Part shown: positions 11,758 through 20,019 of the stretch, one piece after another
Position numbering within the stretch: the first letter of the stretch is position 1
Layout: every line of letters begins with the position of its first letter
From: JBBRVP01 sp038246785
GTDB taxonomy: Bacteria > Actinomycetota > Actinomycetes > Jiangellales > Jiangellaceae
Length of the DNA: 64,000 bases
Reading direction: 5' to 3'
Assembly: GCA_038246785.1 (NCBI GenBank)
Contig: JBBRVP010000013.1
Coordinates: 13,359 to 77,358 of the forward strand
Position numbers and translations under genes: made by a program
Notes under the pieces: generated by a model
The model's input: only the letters and a program-made list of their open reading frames with translations
Databases searched by the model: none
What the model was told of the DNA's origin: nothing

Positions 11758-12747
11758 CTAGAACATCTCGATGTCCCCCAGCGAGAACGCCCAGTGCCCG
11801 GACCGGGCAGGTGTGCCGGTGAGGCTGCGGGCCGTGAGCCTGGGTCCTTGCCGCGGGACGGGAATCATGCCGGGAGGGCGTCCCAGCGCCACCACGTGGT
11901 CGGCGCCGGAACGGCGCAGGGCCGAACGGACGAGCGCCGCCGACGTGCGCCGATCGGGTGCCAGCAGCTCGCAGAGGGCCAGCTCGACCGCCGGGCCGCG
12001 CCGACGCGCTCGCACGACGGCCAGCCCGTCCGTCACCCCGCCTGAGGCGACCACGGCGCGGTAGTGCAGGTCCGGCAGTCCGTACCGCCAGCGCAGGTAG
12101 TCGGGCGTGCGACGGGTTCGCCAGCGCTCGCGCGGAGGTGGTAGGCGGTCCAGGAGTTGTGCGACGCCGACGTCGCGCAACACGTCGGGGGCAGGCTCTC
12201 CCGCGTCGCACGGGAGCGACCAGAGCTCCGCGGGGACACGAGCCCTCGCCGTGCGGGCGAGGGACAAGGGGCCGCGGACGCGGATGGCCATCGGCACCCG
12301 TTCGACGTCTACCCAGCCCATGCCCAGGTAGCCCGGCCGGCTCGCCGAGTTGGGGGTGTTGAACACGACGTCCGTCCCCGCTCTGGTGAGCTCGTCGACG
12401 GCGTGCATGGTCAACCGGCGGAAGACCCCTGCCCCTCGGGCCTCGGGATGCGTCGCGGTGTCGACCGCTCGGACCGCGGTCACGACCCCCCGGGGGGTGT
12501 CGAACTCCCAGCGCATGAGCGCGCGGTAGCCGACAACCCGGTCGTCGATCTGGGCCAGCCAGGCGGGCGACTCCCCGAACGGGCTCTCCCGGTGCTTCCA
12601 CGTGAACCGGCGACGGTCCTGGCCGTCGTCCTGCCACCCCAGGCACGTGGCGAGCAGTTCGATCACCTGGGCATCGTCTGCCGAGGTCGCCGGGCGGATC
12701 ACCATTTCGGCGGACGTCCGAGCGGCGGTGTCCGGGTGGGTGGTCAT
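11758..12747 (-). CDS. GNAT family N-acetyltransferase in the polysaccharide cluster
   Basis: 329 residues. The N-terminal GNAT fold spans about residues 15-160, with the acetyl-CoA loop near ATHPEARGAGVFRRL. The C-terminal half has no motif I recognise. The start at 12747 ([12 protein letters not shown]) overlaps the phosphoglycosyl transferase stop by 4 bp. The context suggests acylation of a glycan or nucleotide sugar, but the substrate is unknown. Confidence 0.8.
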   Translation of the reverse strand: MTTHPDTAARTSAEMVIRPATSADDAQVIELLATCLGWQDDGQDRRRFTWKHRESPFGESPAWLAQIDDRVVGYRALMRWEFDTPRGVVTAVRAVDTATHPEARGAGVFRRLTMHAVDELTRAGTDVVFNTPNSASRPGYLGMGWVDVERVPMAIRVRGPLSLARTARARVPAELWSLPCDAGEPAPDVLRDVGVAQLLDRLPPPRERWRTRRTPDYLRWRYGLPDLHYRAVVASGGVTDGLAVVRARRRGPAVELALCELLAPDRRTSAALVRSALRRSGADHVVALGRPPGMIPVPRQGPRLTARSLTGTPARSGHWAFSLGDIEMF

Positions 12748-13358
12748 CGCTCCTCCTCGTGAACGGCGCGCAGTGAAGGCGTCGCGGGTCCCGGGAAGCC
12801 GGGGTTGACGCCGCCGGTGGCAGTGATCCCGCTCGGCCGCCACAGGCGACGCAGCGTGAGCAGCGCGATGCGCAGGTCGAGCCGCGCGGTGCGGTGGTCG
12901 ACGTACCAGACGTCGAGCCTGATGCGCGCCGGCCAGTCGATGTCGTTGCGTCCGTTGACCTGTGCCCAGCCGGTGATGCCGGGCCGCACCTCGAGCCGAC
13001 GCCGTTCGAACGGACCGTAACGCTCGACCTGGTCGGGCAGCGTCGGCCGCGGCCCGATGAGGCTCATCTCACCGCGGAGCACGTTCCACAGCTGCGGCAG
13101 CTCGTCGAGGCTGGTGGCCCGCAGGAACTCGCCGACGCGGTCGACCCGGTCGGGGTCCGGCTCGCCGGGGTAGGCCTCGGCGCGCATGGTGCGGAGCTTG
13201 ACTATGCGGAACGGCCTGCCCGCCAAGCCGCTCCTGGTCTGCCGGAAGAACACCGGACGGCCGAGCGAGAGGCGGACGGCCAGCGCTGCGGCGCCGAGGA
13301 ACGGCGCGAGGACGAGCAGGGCCGCGGCGGAGACCCCGACGTCGAGTGCGCGCCTCAT
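12744..13358 (-). CDS. Small phosphoglycosyl transferase (PglC-like sugar transferase)
   Basis: 204 residues, the compact monotopic type. It has an N-terminal re-entrant helix (residues 5-28), then [20 protein letters not shown], the catalytic Asp-Glu in [19 protein letters not shown] and LIGPRPTL. It transfers a sugar phosphate from a nucleotide sugar to undecaprenyl phosphate, the first step of repeat-unit assembly. Overlaps of 4 bp with genes on both sides indicate one operon. The C-terminal 30 residues are low complexity. Confidence 0.92.
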   Translation of the reverse strand: MRRALDVGVSAAALLVLAPFLGAAALAVRLSLGRPVFFRQTRSGLAGRPFRIVKLRTMRAEAYPGEPDPDRVDRVGEFLRATSLDELPQLWNVLRGEMSLIGPRPTLPDQVERYGPFERRRLEVRPGITGWAQVNGRNDIDWPARIRLDVWYVDHRTARLDLRIALLTLRRLWRPSGITATGGVNPGFPGPATPSLRAVHEEER

Positions 13359-14566
13359 CCGGATTCCTCCTGCCGCCAGCCGAGACCGCGGCTGGCCGCC
13401 GCCCGGGCGTACGCCTCCAGCGACCGGCGAGCGACCTCGCGCTGGTCGAAGTGCGTCAGGGCGCGCCGGCGAGCCGCCACACCGAGCCGGCGGCGCAGCG
13501 TGTCGTCGTCGAGGAGCCGCTGCACCGCCGCGGTCAGCGCGTCGGCGTCACCCGGAGGCACGAGCAGCAGGTGCTCGCCCTCGGCGCCGATCTCGCGACA
13601 GCCGCGGATGTCGGTCAGCACCATCGCGACGCCGCTCGCGGCGGCCTCCATCGCCGAGCGCGAGAAGCCCTCGCGGTGGCTCGGCAGCACGAACACGTCC
13701 AGAGCGGCGTAGATCGCAGGCATGTCAGTGCGCGCGCCGATCCGGCGCAGCGATCCGTCGGCCGCCAGCTCCGGCTCGCCGTCGTCGGGTCCGACCCACA
13801 CGAAGCGCGCCCGGCCGCGCAGCCGGTCCGCGCAGACCGCCATCTCCGCGACACCCTTCTCGGCGACAAAGCGCCCGACCGCCCCGACGAGGAGCTCGTC
13901 CGGCGCTATCCCGAGCTCACGCCGTACACGTCGCCGGGCGCCTTCAGACGCCTGGAACCGCTCGAGGGCGACGCCGTTGCCGACCACGGTCCCGCGCCGT
14001 CCCACGGCGCGCCGCATCATTTGGAGGTCGTCGGCGTTCTGGAACAGCTCGGCGTGCGACGCGGCGGCGGCAACCGACTCGGCCGCCAGTACGGCTGCCC
14101 GACGGGCGACGCCGTCACCGGTGCGCAGCCACAGGCCGTGGCAGGTGTTGACCACGACCGGAACACGTACGGCCCGCCCGATCAAGCGCCCGAATACCCC
14201 GGCCTTCGGCGTGTGGGTGTGCAGCACGTCCGGCGCGAGCGTACGCAGGGCCCCGACCAGCTCGCGCATCGCGCGGGCGTCCTCTTCCGGCTGCCAGCGC
14301 CGTGACAGCGACGGCACGGCCACGTGGTGTACCCCGAGCCTCTCGAGCTGGGACGTGTAGGGCCCCGGCGCACTCATCCCCCACACGTCGAGACCGGCCA
14401 CGACGGCGACCGCGAGTTCTCCGCCGAGCAGAAGGGCGAGGCTCATGTCCACGGTAGTCAGGTGGACGAGCCGTAGCCGCCGCCCGGTCGGCGAAACCAA
14501 CCGTGGGATCGGTCGGCTCCGCGGGCCCTCGGGCCGCGGAGGGAGGTTTGTCAAGGTGTCAAGCAC
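13355..14566 (-). CDS. Glycosyltransferase family 4
   Basis: 403 residues, GT-B fold. The acceptor-side N-terminal domain includes LAPDVLHTHTPKAGVFGRL, and the donor domain has VGAVGRFVAEKGV and the GT4 motif SHREGFSRSAMEAAASGVAM with the E-x7-E pair. It probably adds the second sugar to the lipid-linked intermediate, by analogy with related clusters. The GTG start overlaps the deacetylase stop by 8 bp; a later start near VSPTGRRLRLVHL is possible. Confidence 0.88.
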   Translation of the reverse strand: MLDTLTNLPPRPEGPRSRPIPRLVSPTGRRLRLVHLTTVDMSLALLLGGELAVAVVAGLDVWGMSAPGPYTSQLERLGVHHVAVPSLSRRWQPEEDARAMRELVGALRTLAPDVLHTHTPKAGVFGRLIGRAVRVPVVVNTCHGLWLRTGDGVARRAAVLAAESVAAAASHAELFQNADDLQMMRRAVGRRGTVVGNGVALERFQASEGARRRVRRELGIAPDELLVGAVGRFVAEKGVAEMAVCADRLRGRARFVWVGPDDGEPELAADGSLRRIGARTDMPAIYAALDVFVLPSHREGFSRSAMEAAASGVAMVLTDIRGCREIGAEGEHLLLVPPGDADALTAAVQRLLDDDTLRRRLGVAARRRALTHFDQREVARRSLEAYARAAASRGLGWRQEESG

Positions 14567-15350
14567 GCAGGCCCACCGCCTTGGCCACCCGGACGGCTCG
14601 CTCGTACGCGAGCTCGGGAACCAGATCGCTGCCTATCTTGCGCCTGAAGAACTCGATCGGGTCGGTGCGCCGGACAGGCACGCGGCGGAGCAGGAGCGGG
14701 TGGCTGCCGGGGCGGTTGCGCCCGACGGCACCGGTGACCGCCGAGCGGAACCTCAGACCCAGCGCGGGTTCTAGGGCCGGCACCCGGACGCCCCACGGGT
14801 AGGCGAAGTGCGCCGGCCGGACACCCAACCTGCTCTCCACAGCGTCCGAGCTGGCGTCCAGCTCGTGCTCGTCGATCCGGTCCGGAGGCACGTGGTGGTG
14901 CGTGTGGTTCCCTGGAGTGCAAAGCCCGTCCTCGATCATCTCGGCAACCTGCTCCCAGGTCAGTGCACGAGCGCCCTGGCTGCGGCCCGTTGATCCTTCC
15001 CACTCCATGCGCCTGCCAAGGAAGGCTGTCGCGAGGTAGAGGGTGAAGGGCAGGCGGGCCTCCCGCAGCAGTGGCCAGGCGTTGTCATAAACATCGCCGA
15101 AGCCGTCGTCGAACGTCAGCACCACGCAGGGTCGAGTATCACCCGCGGCGAGCCGGACCAGAGCGTCGTCGATGCCGACGACTTCGTGGCGCCCGAGGAT
15201 GCCGACTTGCTCGGCGAAGGCCGGCGCCGGCAGGTCGAGCTCGTCCGAGGACCCGCCGCCTACCCGGTGGTAGGTGAGGATCGTCACGCCGGCTGAACGC
15301 CCGACAACGGGGAGGCGCGCGAGACCCGACTTGACCGTGGAACGGTTCAC
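14559..15350 (-). CDS. Polysaccharide deacetylase (NodB domain)
   Basis: 263 residues. NodB motifs are in order: TILTYHRVG, the metal-binding VVLTFDDGFGD, and TPGNHTHHHV carrying the H-x3-H metal pair, with AYPWGV later. Members remove N-acetyl groups from polymeric or lipid-linked amino sugars, usually outside the cytoplasm; I see no clear signal peptide. The GTG start at 15350 overlaps the upstream glycosyltransferase stop by 4 bp. Confidence 0.9.
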   Translation of the reverse strand: MNRSTVKSGLARLPVVGRSAGVTILTYHRVGGGSSDELDLPAPAFAEQVGILGRHEVVGIDDALVRLAAGDTRPCVVLTFDDGFGDVYDNAWPLLREARLPFTLYLATAFLGRRMEWEGSTGRSQGARALTWEQVAEMIEDGLCTPGNHTHHHVPPDRIDEHELDASSDAVESRLGVRPAHFAYPWGVRVPALEPALGLRFRSAVTGAVGRNRPGSHPLLLRRVPVRRTDPIEFFRRKIGSDLVPELAYERAVRVAKAVGLRA

Positions 15351-16474
15351 CCGGCCGCCTCCAGCACGACGTCGTTCAGCACCTCTGCCCAAAGCGGGAC
15401 GACCACCTCCGAGGAGAAGCGGCTCAGCGACAGCCGCCGAGCAGCGGCGCCCAGCTCGTCGCTGCGGGGCACGACCTCGAGGATCCGCTCGGCCAGCAAC
15501 GCGGGCAGCGCCGGACCCCCGTCCGGCACCAGGAACCCGGTTTCGCCGTCGCGCACCACATCGCCGATCCAGCCCACGTCGACGGCGACCGCGGGGACCC
15601 GACACATGGCGGCCTCGATGAGGGCTCCGGGGAGGCCCTCGGTGGTGCTCGCCAGGACCATGGCGTCGGCCGCGTGCAGAACGGGCCGCACATCGGGCAG
15701 TGCCCCGAGCAGATGCACCCGACCGGGATGCCGACGCGCCATGCCCTCGAGGAGCGGCCGCAGCGGACCCTCGCCGGCCAGGACGGCGTGCGCGCCCACG
15801 ACGCGCAGGATGGCCTCCACCGCCAGCTGGGGGCGCTTCTCCGCAGCGAGGGCGCCGATCAGCGCGACAACCGGTGCACCGGCTGGCAGGCCGAACGCCC
15901 GGCGAGCCGCAGCGCGTTGCAGCGGCGTCGCCGGAGCGAATTGCACGGGGTCGCGGAAGTTGGGAAGGACGACGAATCGGCTCTCCGCGAGGGAGTACCA
16001 GTCGCGCACGACGGGCAGCGCCGATGGACTGAGCACGGCAACTCGCCGAGCGCGGCGCAGAGCGGCCTGGTTGACCCGTCGACGCACTCCACGCGCCCAC
16101 TGCCGAGGGTCACCGATGGACAGATAGACGAACGGGGTCGGCCGCATCGCGAGCGCCGCCGCGGCCGCCAGCAGCGTGTCAGAACCGTGTGCCACGACGA
16201 CCGAGTGGCGGCCGGCGCTGTCGCCGAGCGCGCGCAGCGTGCCGGCTCCGCGTGACCTCCGCCCGAGCGTGCGCACCGGCAGGGATCCGGACGCGGCGCC
16301 GCTGAGCGCGACCACCTCGCCCGGCAGCCCGCGCTCGGCCAGGGCACGGGCGAGCTCCATGGCTGCGGTCTCGGCGCCTCGGCGTTGGTCGCTCGTGACA
16401 ACGTGCAGGACACTCGTCGCGGCCCACCGGCCAGGTGAGCGCGTGCGCGGCGCGCGTGCAGCAGCACCACACAT
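15347..16474 (-). CDS. Glycosyltransferase family 4
   Basis: 375 residues, GT-B fold. VTSDQRRGAETAAMELARAL near the N-terminus is typical of GT4. The donor domain has VALIGALAAEKRPQLAVEAI, then VLASTTEGLPGALIEAAMC with the E-x7-E pair. The ATG at 16474 was chosen over a GTG 27 bases upstream because GAGGGGG sits about 9 bases before it. It is the first gene of the leftward 16474-11110 operon, 270 bp from the divergent regulator. Confidence 0.87.
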   Translation of the reverse strand: MCGAAARAPRTRSPGRWAATSVLHVVTSDQRRGAETAAMELARALAERGLPGEVVALSGAASGSLPVRTLGRRSRGAGTLRALGDSAGRHSVVVAHGSDTLLAAAAALAMRPTPFVYLSIGDPRQWARGVRRRVNQAALRRARRVAVLSPSALPVVRDWYSLAESRFVVLPNFRDPVQFAPATPLQRAAARRAFGLPAGAPVVALIGALAAEKRPQLAVEAILRVVGAHAVLAGEGPLRPLLEGMARRHPGRVHLLGALPDVRPVLHAADAMVLASTTEGLPGALIEAAMCRVPAVAVDVGWIGDVVRDGETGFLVPDGGPALPALLAERILEVVPRSDELGAAARRLSLSRFSSEVVVPLWAEVLNDVVLEAAG

Positions 16475-16744
16475 CAAACGGGCCCCCTCGCGAATCCCCA
16501 CGCTCGTGCGTCCCCCGACGCATGCTCCGGAGAGCGAGCCCTCCGGCAGCTCTCAGCATGCGCCCTCCGGGCCGCCGCCGAAACCCCTTTGCGAAAAAGC
16601 CGCCGCGACCGTTCACGCTCCGCGACGGCTCGAACCATCATCCGTAGTGTCGCTTGACAAGCACGCGCCGCGAGATGACGCTCCGGCTAGCAGGGGGACG
16701 GGCCGGGGGGATCGGTCCGAGGGGGAAACGCCCAGGGGGGGCCA

Positions 16745-17404
16745 ATGCTTGTCGCACAAGCGCGTCCGTACGCGCGTCCACAGGGACCTGCCGCGATGGC
16801 CGGGACTCGACGGACCGTCCACGTGGTCGATCGTCGTCCGCTGTTCGCTGAGACGTTGGCCGCCTCACTCGTGCGCGCCGGGCTCGCGGCGACCGCAGGC
16901 GGCGTCGACACCGTCGGGCTCTCGACTCGGATCGTTCTCGTCGATGCCGACCGAGGCCTCGACGAGGTCACCCACGACGTCGTGGAGGCACGGCGCCGAG
17001 CGCCGCAGGCGGACATCGTGCTGGTGGGCCGCGACGGCACAGCGCGGCGTGGCCTGGTGCGGCGCCTCGGCGGCGACGCCTGGCTGAGCCGGTCGGCCAC
17101 CGTCAAGGAGCTCGCGCACGCTCTGTCCCGCGGTGGTGCTATCAAATTGCGCCAGACCGGGCCCGACACCCCCCCGACAGGCGTGTCGGCACTGACCGAG
17201 CGCGAGCTGGACGTGCTGCGCGCGATGTCGTTCGGAGCGACGACGGGTGAGGCAGCCGCGCGGCTCGGGATCAGTCCGCACACCGTGCGCACCCACCTGC
17301 AGAACATCCACTCCAAGCTCGGCGTGCGGTCGCGCCTGGGCGCGGTGACGATCGCCCGGTCGGCCGGCTTGCTCCCGCGAATCCCCCTGCAGGCGGTCGG
17401 CTAG
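16745..17404 (+). CDS. LuxR-type regulator with atypical receiver domain
   Basis: 219 residues. The C-terminal LuxR/NarL helix-turn-helix is clear (ALTERELDVLRAMSFGATTG, ISPHTVRTHLQNIHSKLGV). The N-terminal part resembles a response-regulator receiver, but the acidic pocket is HVVDRRPLF instead of VVDDHP, and the conserved Lys after the fifth strand is not evident (DAWLSRSA). The Asp in IVLVDAD remains. Phosphorylation control is therefore doubtful. AGGGGGGG stands 7 bases before the ATG. No kinase gene is adjacent; it probably controls the following EPS operon. Confidence 0.85.
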   Translation: MLVAQARPYARPQGPAAMAGTRRTVHVVDRRPLFAETLAASLVRAGLAATAGGVDTVGLSTRIVLVDADRGLDEVTHDVVEARRRAPQADIVLVGRDGTARRGLVRRLGGDAWLSRSATVKELAHALSRGGAIKLRQTGPDTPPTGVSALTERELDVLRAMSFGATTGEAAARLGISPHTVRTHLQNIHSKLGVRSRLGAVTIARSAGLLPRIPLQAVG

Positions 17405-18096
17405 TGATTCGTTCGGAGACCTCGGGGGCGACCGTCGTGGTGGCCGAGACCGACGCACTGTCCAGGACGGCCCTCTCGGACGTGTTGACCTCGCAGCTCG
17501 GGATGACGGTGGTGGCGGAGACGGCGGATCCCGCCGCCGCCCGGACGGCGCTCGTCCGGCACCGGCCAGCGCTCCTGCTCGTGGACCTCGACCTCGGCCG
17601 ACCCGAGGGCGGCCTGGATCTGCTCCGCATGCGAGCTGAGGCCTCCCCCGGGACGGCGGGCCTGGGGATCGCCGACAGCGAGGACACGGCGGTGGTCATC
17701 AGACTGCTCCGCAGCGGTGCCCGCGGCTACGTGCCCCGGCGCGGGAGCCTTCCCGAGTTCGTTCGTACGGTCGGTGCCGCCCTCCGCGGCGAGGCGTGCC
17801 TCCCCCGCCGCGTCATGGCAGATGTCCTCAGCGAGCTCCTCGAGCAGCGCCGAGCAGTCCATGCCGTCGCCGGGCGCTACAGCCGGCTGAGCGCGCGCGA
17901 ACGCCAGGTGCTGGGACTGCTCGGGCGGGGCGCCGACAACGCCGACATCGCCCGCCGTCTCGTGATCTCACCGGAGACGGTCCGCACCCACGTGCAGAAC
18001 GTGCTCGGCAAGCTGGAGGTGCACTCCCGCGTCGAGGCGGCTGCGCTCGCGGCCGCGCACGGTTTCGCCGAGGGCGACGGGGGCACTGCAGCATGA
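17404..18096 (+). CDS. LuxR-type regulator with atypical receiver domain
   Basis: 230 residues, paralogous in layout to the preceding gene. The receiver-like domain keeps the Asp in LLLVDLDLGRPEGG but has AETDAL in place of the acidic pair and Arg replacing the switch Lys (GARGYVPRRGS). The HTH is LSARERQVLGLLGRGADNAD and ISPETVRTHVQNVLGKL. Its GTG shares one base with the preceding stop, and its last four bases overlap the next start, so the three genes are coupled. Confidence 0.85.
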   Translation: MIRSETSGATVVVAETDALSRTALSDVLTSQLGMTVVAETADPAAARTALVRHRPALLLVDLDLGRPEGGLDLLRMRAEASPGTAGLGIADSEDTAVVIRLLRSGARGYVPRRGSLPEFVRTVGAALRGEACLPRRVMADVLSELLEQRRAVHAVAGRYSRLSARERQVLGLLGRGADNADIARRLVISPETVRTHVQNVLGKLEVHSRVEAAALAAAHGFAEGDGGTAA

Positions 18097-20006
18097 GCGC
18101 GAAGCAGGCGACGCAGCGTCTTCAGCACCGCGCGACACGGCTGCGGTCCTGGGTGCTGTTGGCCGTCATCGACCTCGCGCTCGTGGCCATCTGCTTCGCA
18201 GCCGTGCTCCTCCTCGCCTACAGCAGCATCGGTGTGCCGCCGCACGCCTGGGACGGCTACCTGGCGTTCCTGCCGATGGCGGCGGCGGTCTACGTGCTCG
18301 CCCACGCCCTGTTCGGCCTGTACGGCCGGGTCTGGCGCTACGCCGGAGTCGACGAGGCCCGACGCGTGCTCGTCAGCGGGGCGATCGCCGGGGCAGTGGT
18401 GACCACGCTGTCCTGGCCGGACCGGGAGGTCCCCCACATCGTCGCGGTGGGCGGCGCCGTGTTCACCACGATGCTGGTCGGGGCGACCCGGTTCCAGGCG
18501 CGGCTGTTCGCCTTCCGGCGTCGGGCGGAGACCTCCGGTACGACGGTGATCGTGCTCGGGGCGGGCAGCACCGGAGCCATGCTCGTCCGACAGATGCGCG
18601 AGTCTCGCCGCCTGCGGCTGCGTCCGGTGGCGATCCTCGACGACGACCCGGTACGTCGCGGACGATCGCTCATCGGGGTCCCTGTCGCCGGGACCTTCGA
18701 CGATCTCGTCGACGTTGCTCGCCGTTTCGACGCCGACCAGGCCGTGCTCGCCGTGCCCGACGCCCCGCGCGCCCTCGTCCGGCGCATGGCCGACCTTGCC
18801 GAGCGGGCGGGTGTGGCGCTACGCGTCCTCCCCGAGCCGGATGCCGTCCAGGCATCGCCGGTCGGCCTGCCCGACCTCCGCAACCTGGCGATCGAAGACC
18901 TCTTGGGGCGCGGCCAGGTGAGCACGGATCTCGGTGCCGTGTCCGCCCTGGTGGCCGGACGGCGGGTCCTGGTCACCGGCGGGGGAGGCTCGATCGGCTC
19001 GGAGATCGCACGGCAGGTCGCCCGCCTCGGGCCGGCCGAGCTCGTTGTCCTCGACCATGACGAGACCCACCTGCACGAGACACTGGGCGATCTCGGGGCC
19101 CTCGGCGGGGCCGTCGAGCCGACGGCCGCGCTGTGCGACGTACGAGATCCTCACCGGCTCGGCGTGGTGTTCGACGAGCACCGGCCCGACGTCGTCTTCC
19201 ACGCGGCCGCGCACAAGCACGTTCCCATGCTGGAGCGGCATGCCGTCGAGGCGGTCATGACCAACGTCTTCGGCACGCGCCACGTCGTCGAGGCCGCCCA
19301 GCGCGTGGGGACCCGCCACCTGGTCCTCATCTCGACCGACAAGGCGGTCCGCGCGAAGTCGGTCATGGGGGCCAGCAAGCGAATCGCCGAGCACATCCTG
19401 GTCCGGGCGGCCGTAGCCAACGGCCGGCCCTGGTGTGCGGTGCGCTTCGGCAACGTGCTCGGCTCGCGCGGCAGTGTCGTGCCCACTTTCGCCTCCCAGA
19501 TCGCACACGGCGGACCCGTCACCGTCACTGACCCGCGGATGACGCGCTACTTCATGTCCATTCCGGAGGCTGTCGCGCTCGTGATCCAGGCCGCGGCCTT
19601 CTCCGAAGGCGGTGACCTGTTCATGCTCGACATGGGCGAACCCGTGCGCATCGTCGACCTGGCCCGCCGCATGGTCCGGCTGGCGGGCTTGCGGGTCGGC
19701 GACGACATCGAGCTGCGGATCACCGGCCTGCGGCCCGGCGAGAAGCTCCACGAGGAGTTGTCGACGCCGGAGGAGGGCGGTGCCGGGACGGCTCACCCGT
19801 CCGTGCTGCGCCTGCGCCCGCGCCCGTTCCATGCCGCCGAGCTGGAGAACGTGCTCGAGCGCCTGTCCAGCCTGACCGCCGACCTCGACGACCAACGCGC
19901 GGCCGCGTCCCTGCTCGAGGCTGCCAACCGACAGCCGGCCGCTCAGCTGGTGCCGGCGCAACGATCCATCGACGGCGCCGTCCCGGCGCGGACCGACGCC
20001 TCATGA
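18093..20006 (+). CDS. WbpM/CapD-type nucleoside-diphosphate-sugar 4,6-dehydratase
   Basis: 637 residues, the long membrane-bound form. Four N-terminal membrane helices (to about residue 130) are followed by a CoA-binding-like Rossmann region (VIVLGAGSTGAMLVRQM) and the catalytic SDR domain (VLVTGGGGSIGSEIARQVA). The triad is of the Ser-Met-Lys kind known for WbpM: STDKAVRAKSVMGASKR, with Met in place of Tyr. It converts UDP-GlcNAc-type substrates to 4-keto-6-deoxy sugars. The ATG overlaps the regulator stop by 4 bp. Confidence 0.92.
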   Translation: MSAKQATQRLQHRATRLRSWVLLAVIDLALVAICFAAVLLLAYSSIGVPPHAWDGYLAFLPMAAAVYVLAHALFGLYGRVWRYAGVDEARRVLVSGAIAGAVVTTLSWPDREVPHIVAVGGAVFTTMLVGATRFQARLFAFRRRAETSGTTVIVLGAGSTGAMLVRQMRESRRLRLRPVAILDDDPVRRGRSLIGVPVAGTFDDLVDVARRFDADQAVLAVPDAPRALVRRMADLAERAGVALRVLPEPDAVQASPVGLPDLRNLAIEDLLGRGQVSTDLGAVSALVAGRRVLVTGGGGSIGSEIARQVARLGPAELVVLDHDETHLHETLGDLGALGGAVEPTAALCDVRDPHRLGVVFDEHRPDVVFHAAAHKHVPMLERHAVEAVMTNVFGTRHVVEAAQRVGTRHLVLISTDKAVRAKSVMGASKRIAEHILVRAAVANGRPWCAVRFGNVLGSRGSVVPTFASQIAHGGPVTVTDPRMTRYFMSIPEAVALVIQAAAFSEGGDLFMLDMGEPVRIVDLARRMVRLAGLRVGDDIELRITGLRPGEKLHEELSTPEEGGAGTAHPSVLRLRPRPFHAAELENVLERLSSLTADLDDQRAAASLLEAANRQPAAQLVPAQRSIDGAVPARTDAS

Positions 20007-20019
20007 CCCAGGGGGAGAC

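Noticed and set aside
16640..16690. TTGACA at 16654 as the -35 element of the EPS operon
   Set aside because: No acceptable -10 hexamer lies 16-19 bases downstream, so a promoter call is not supported.
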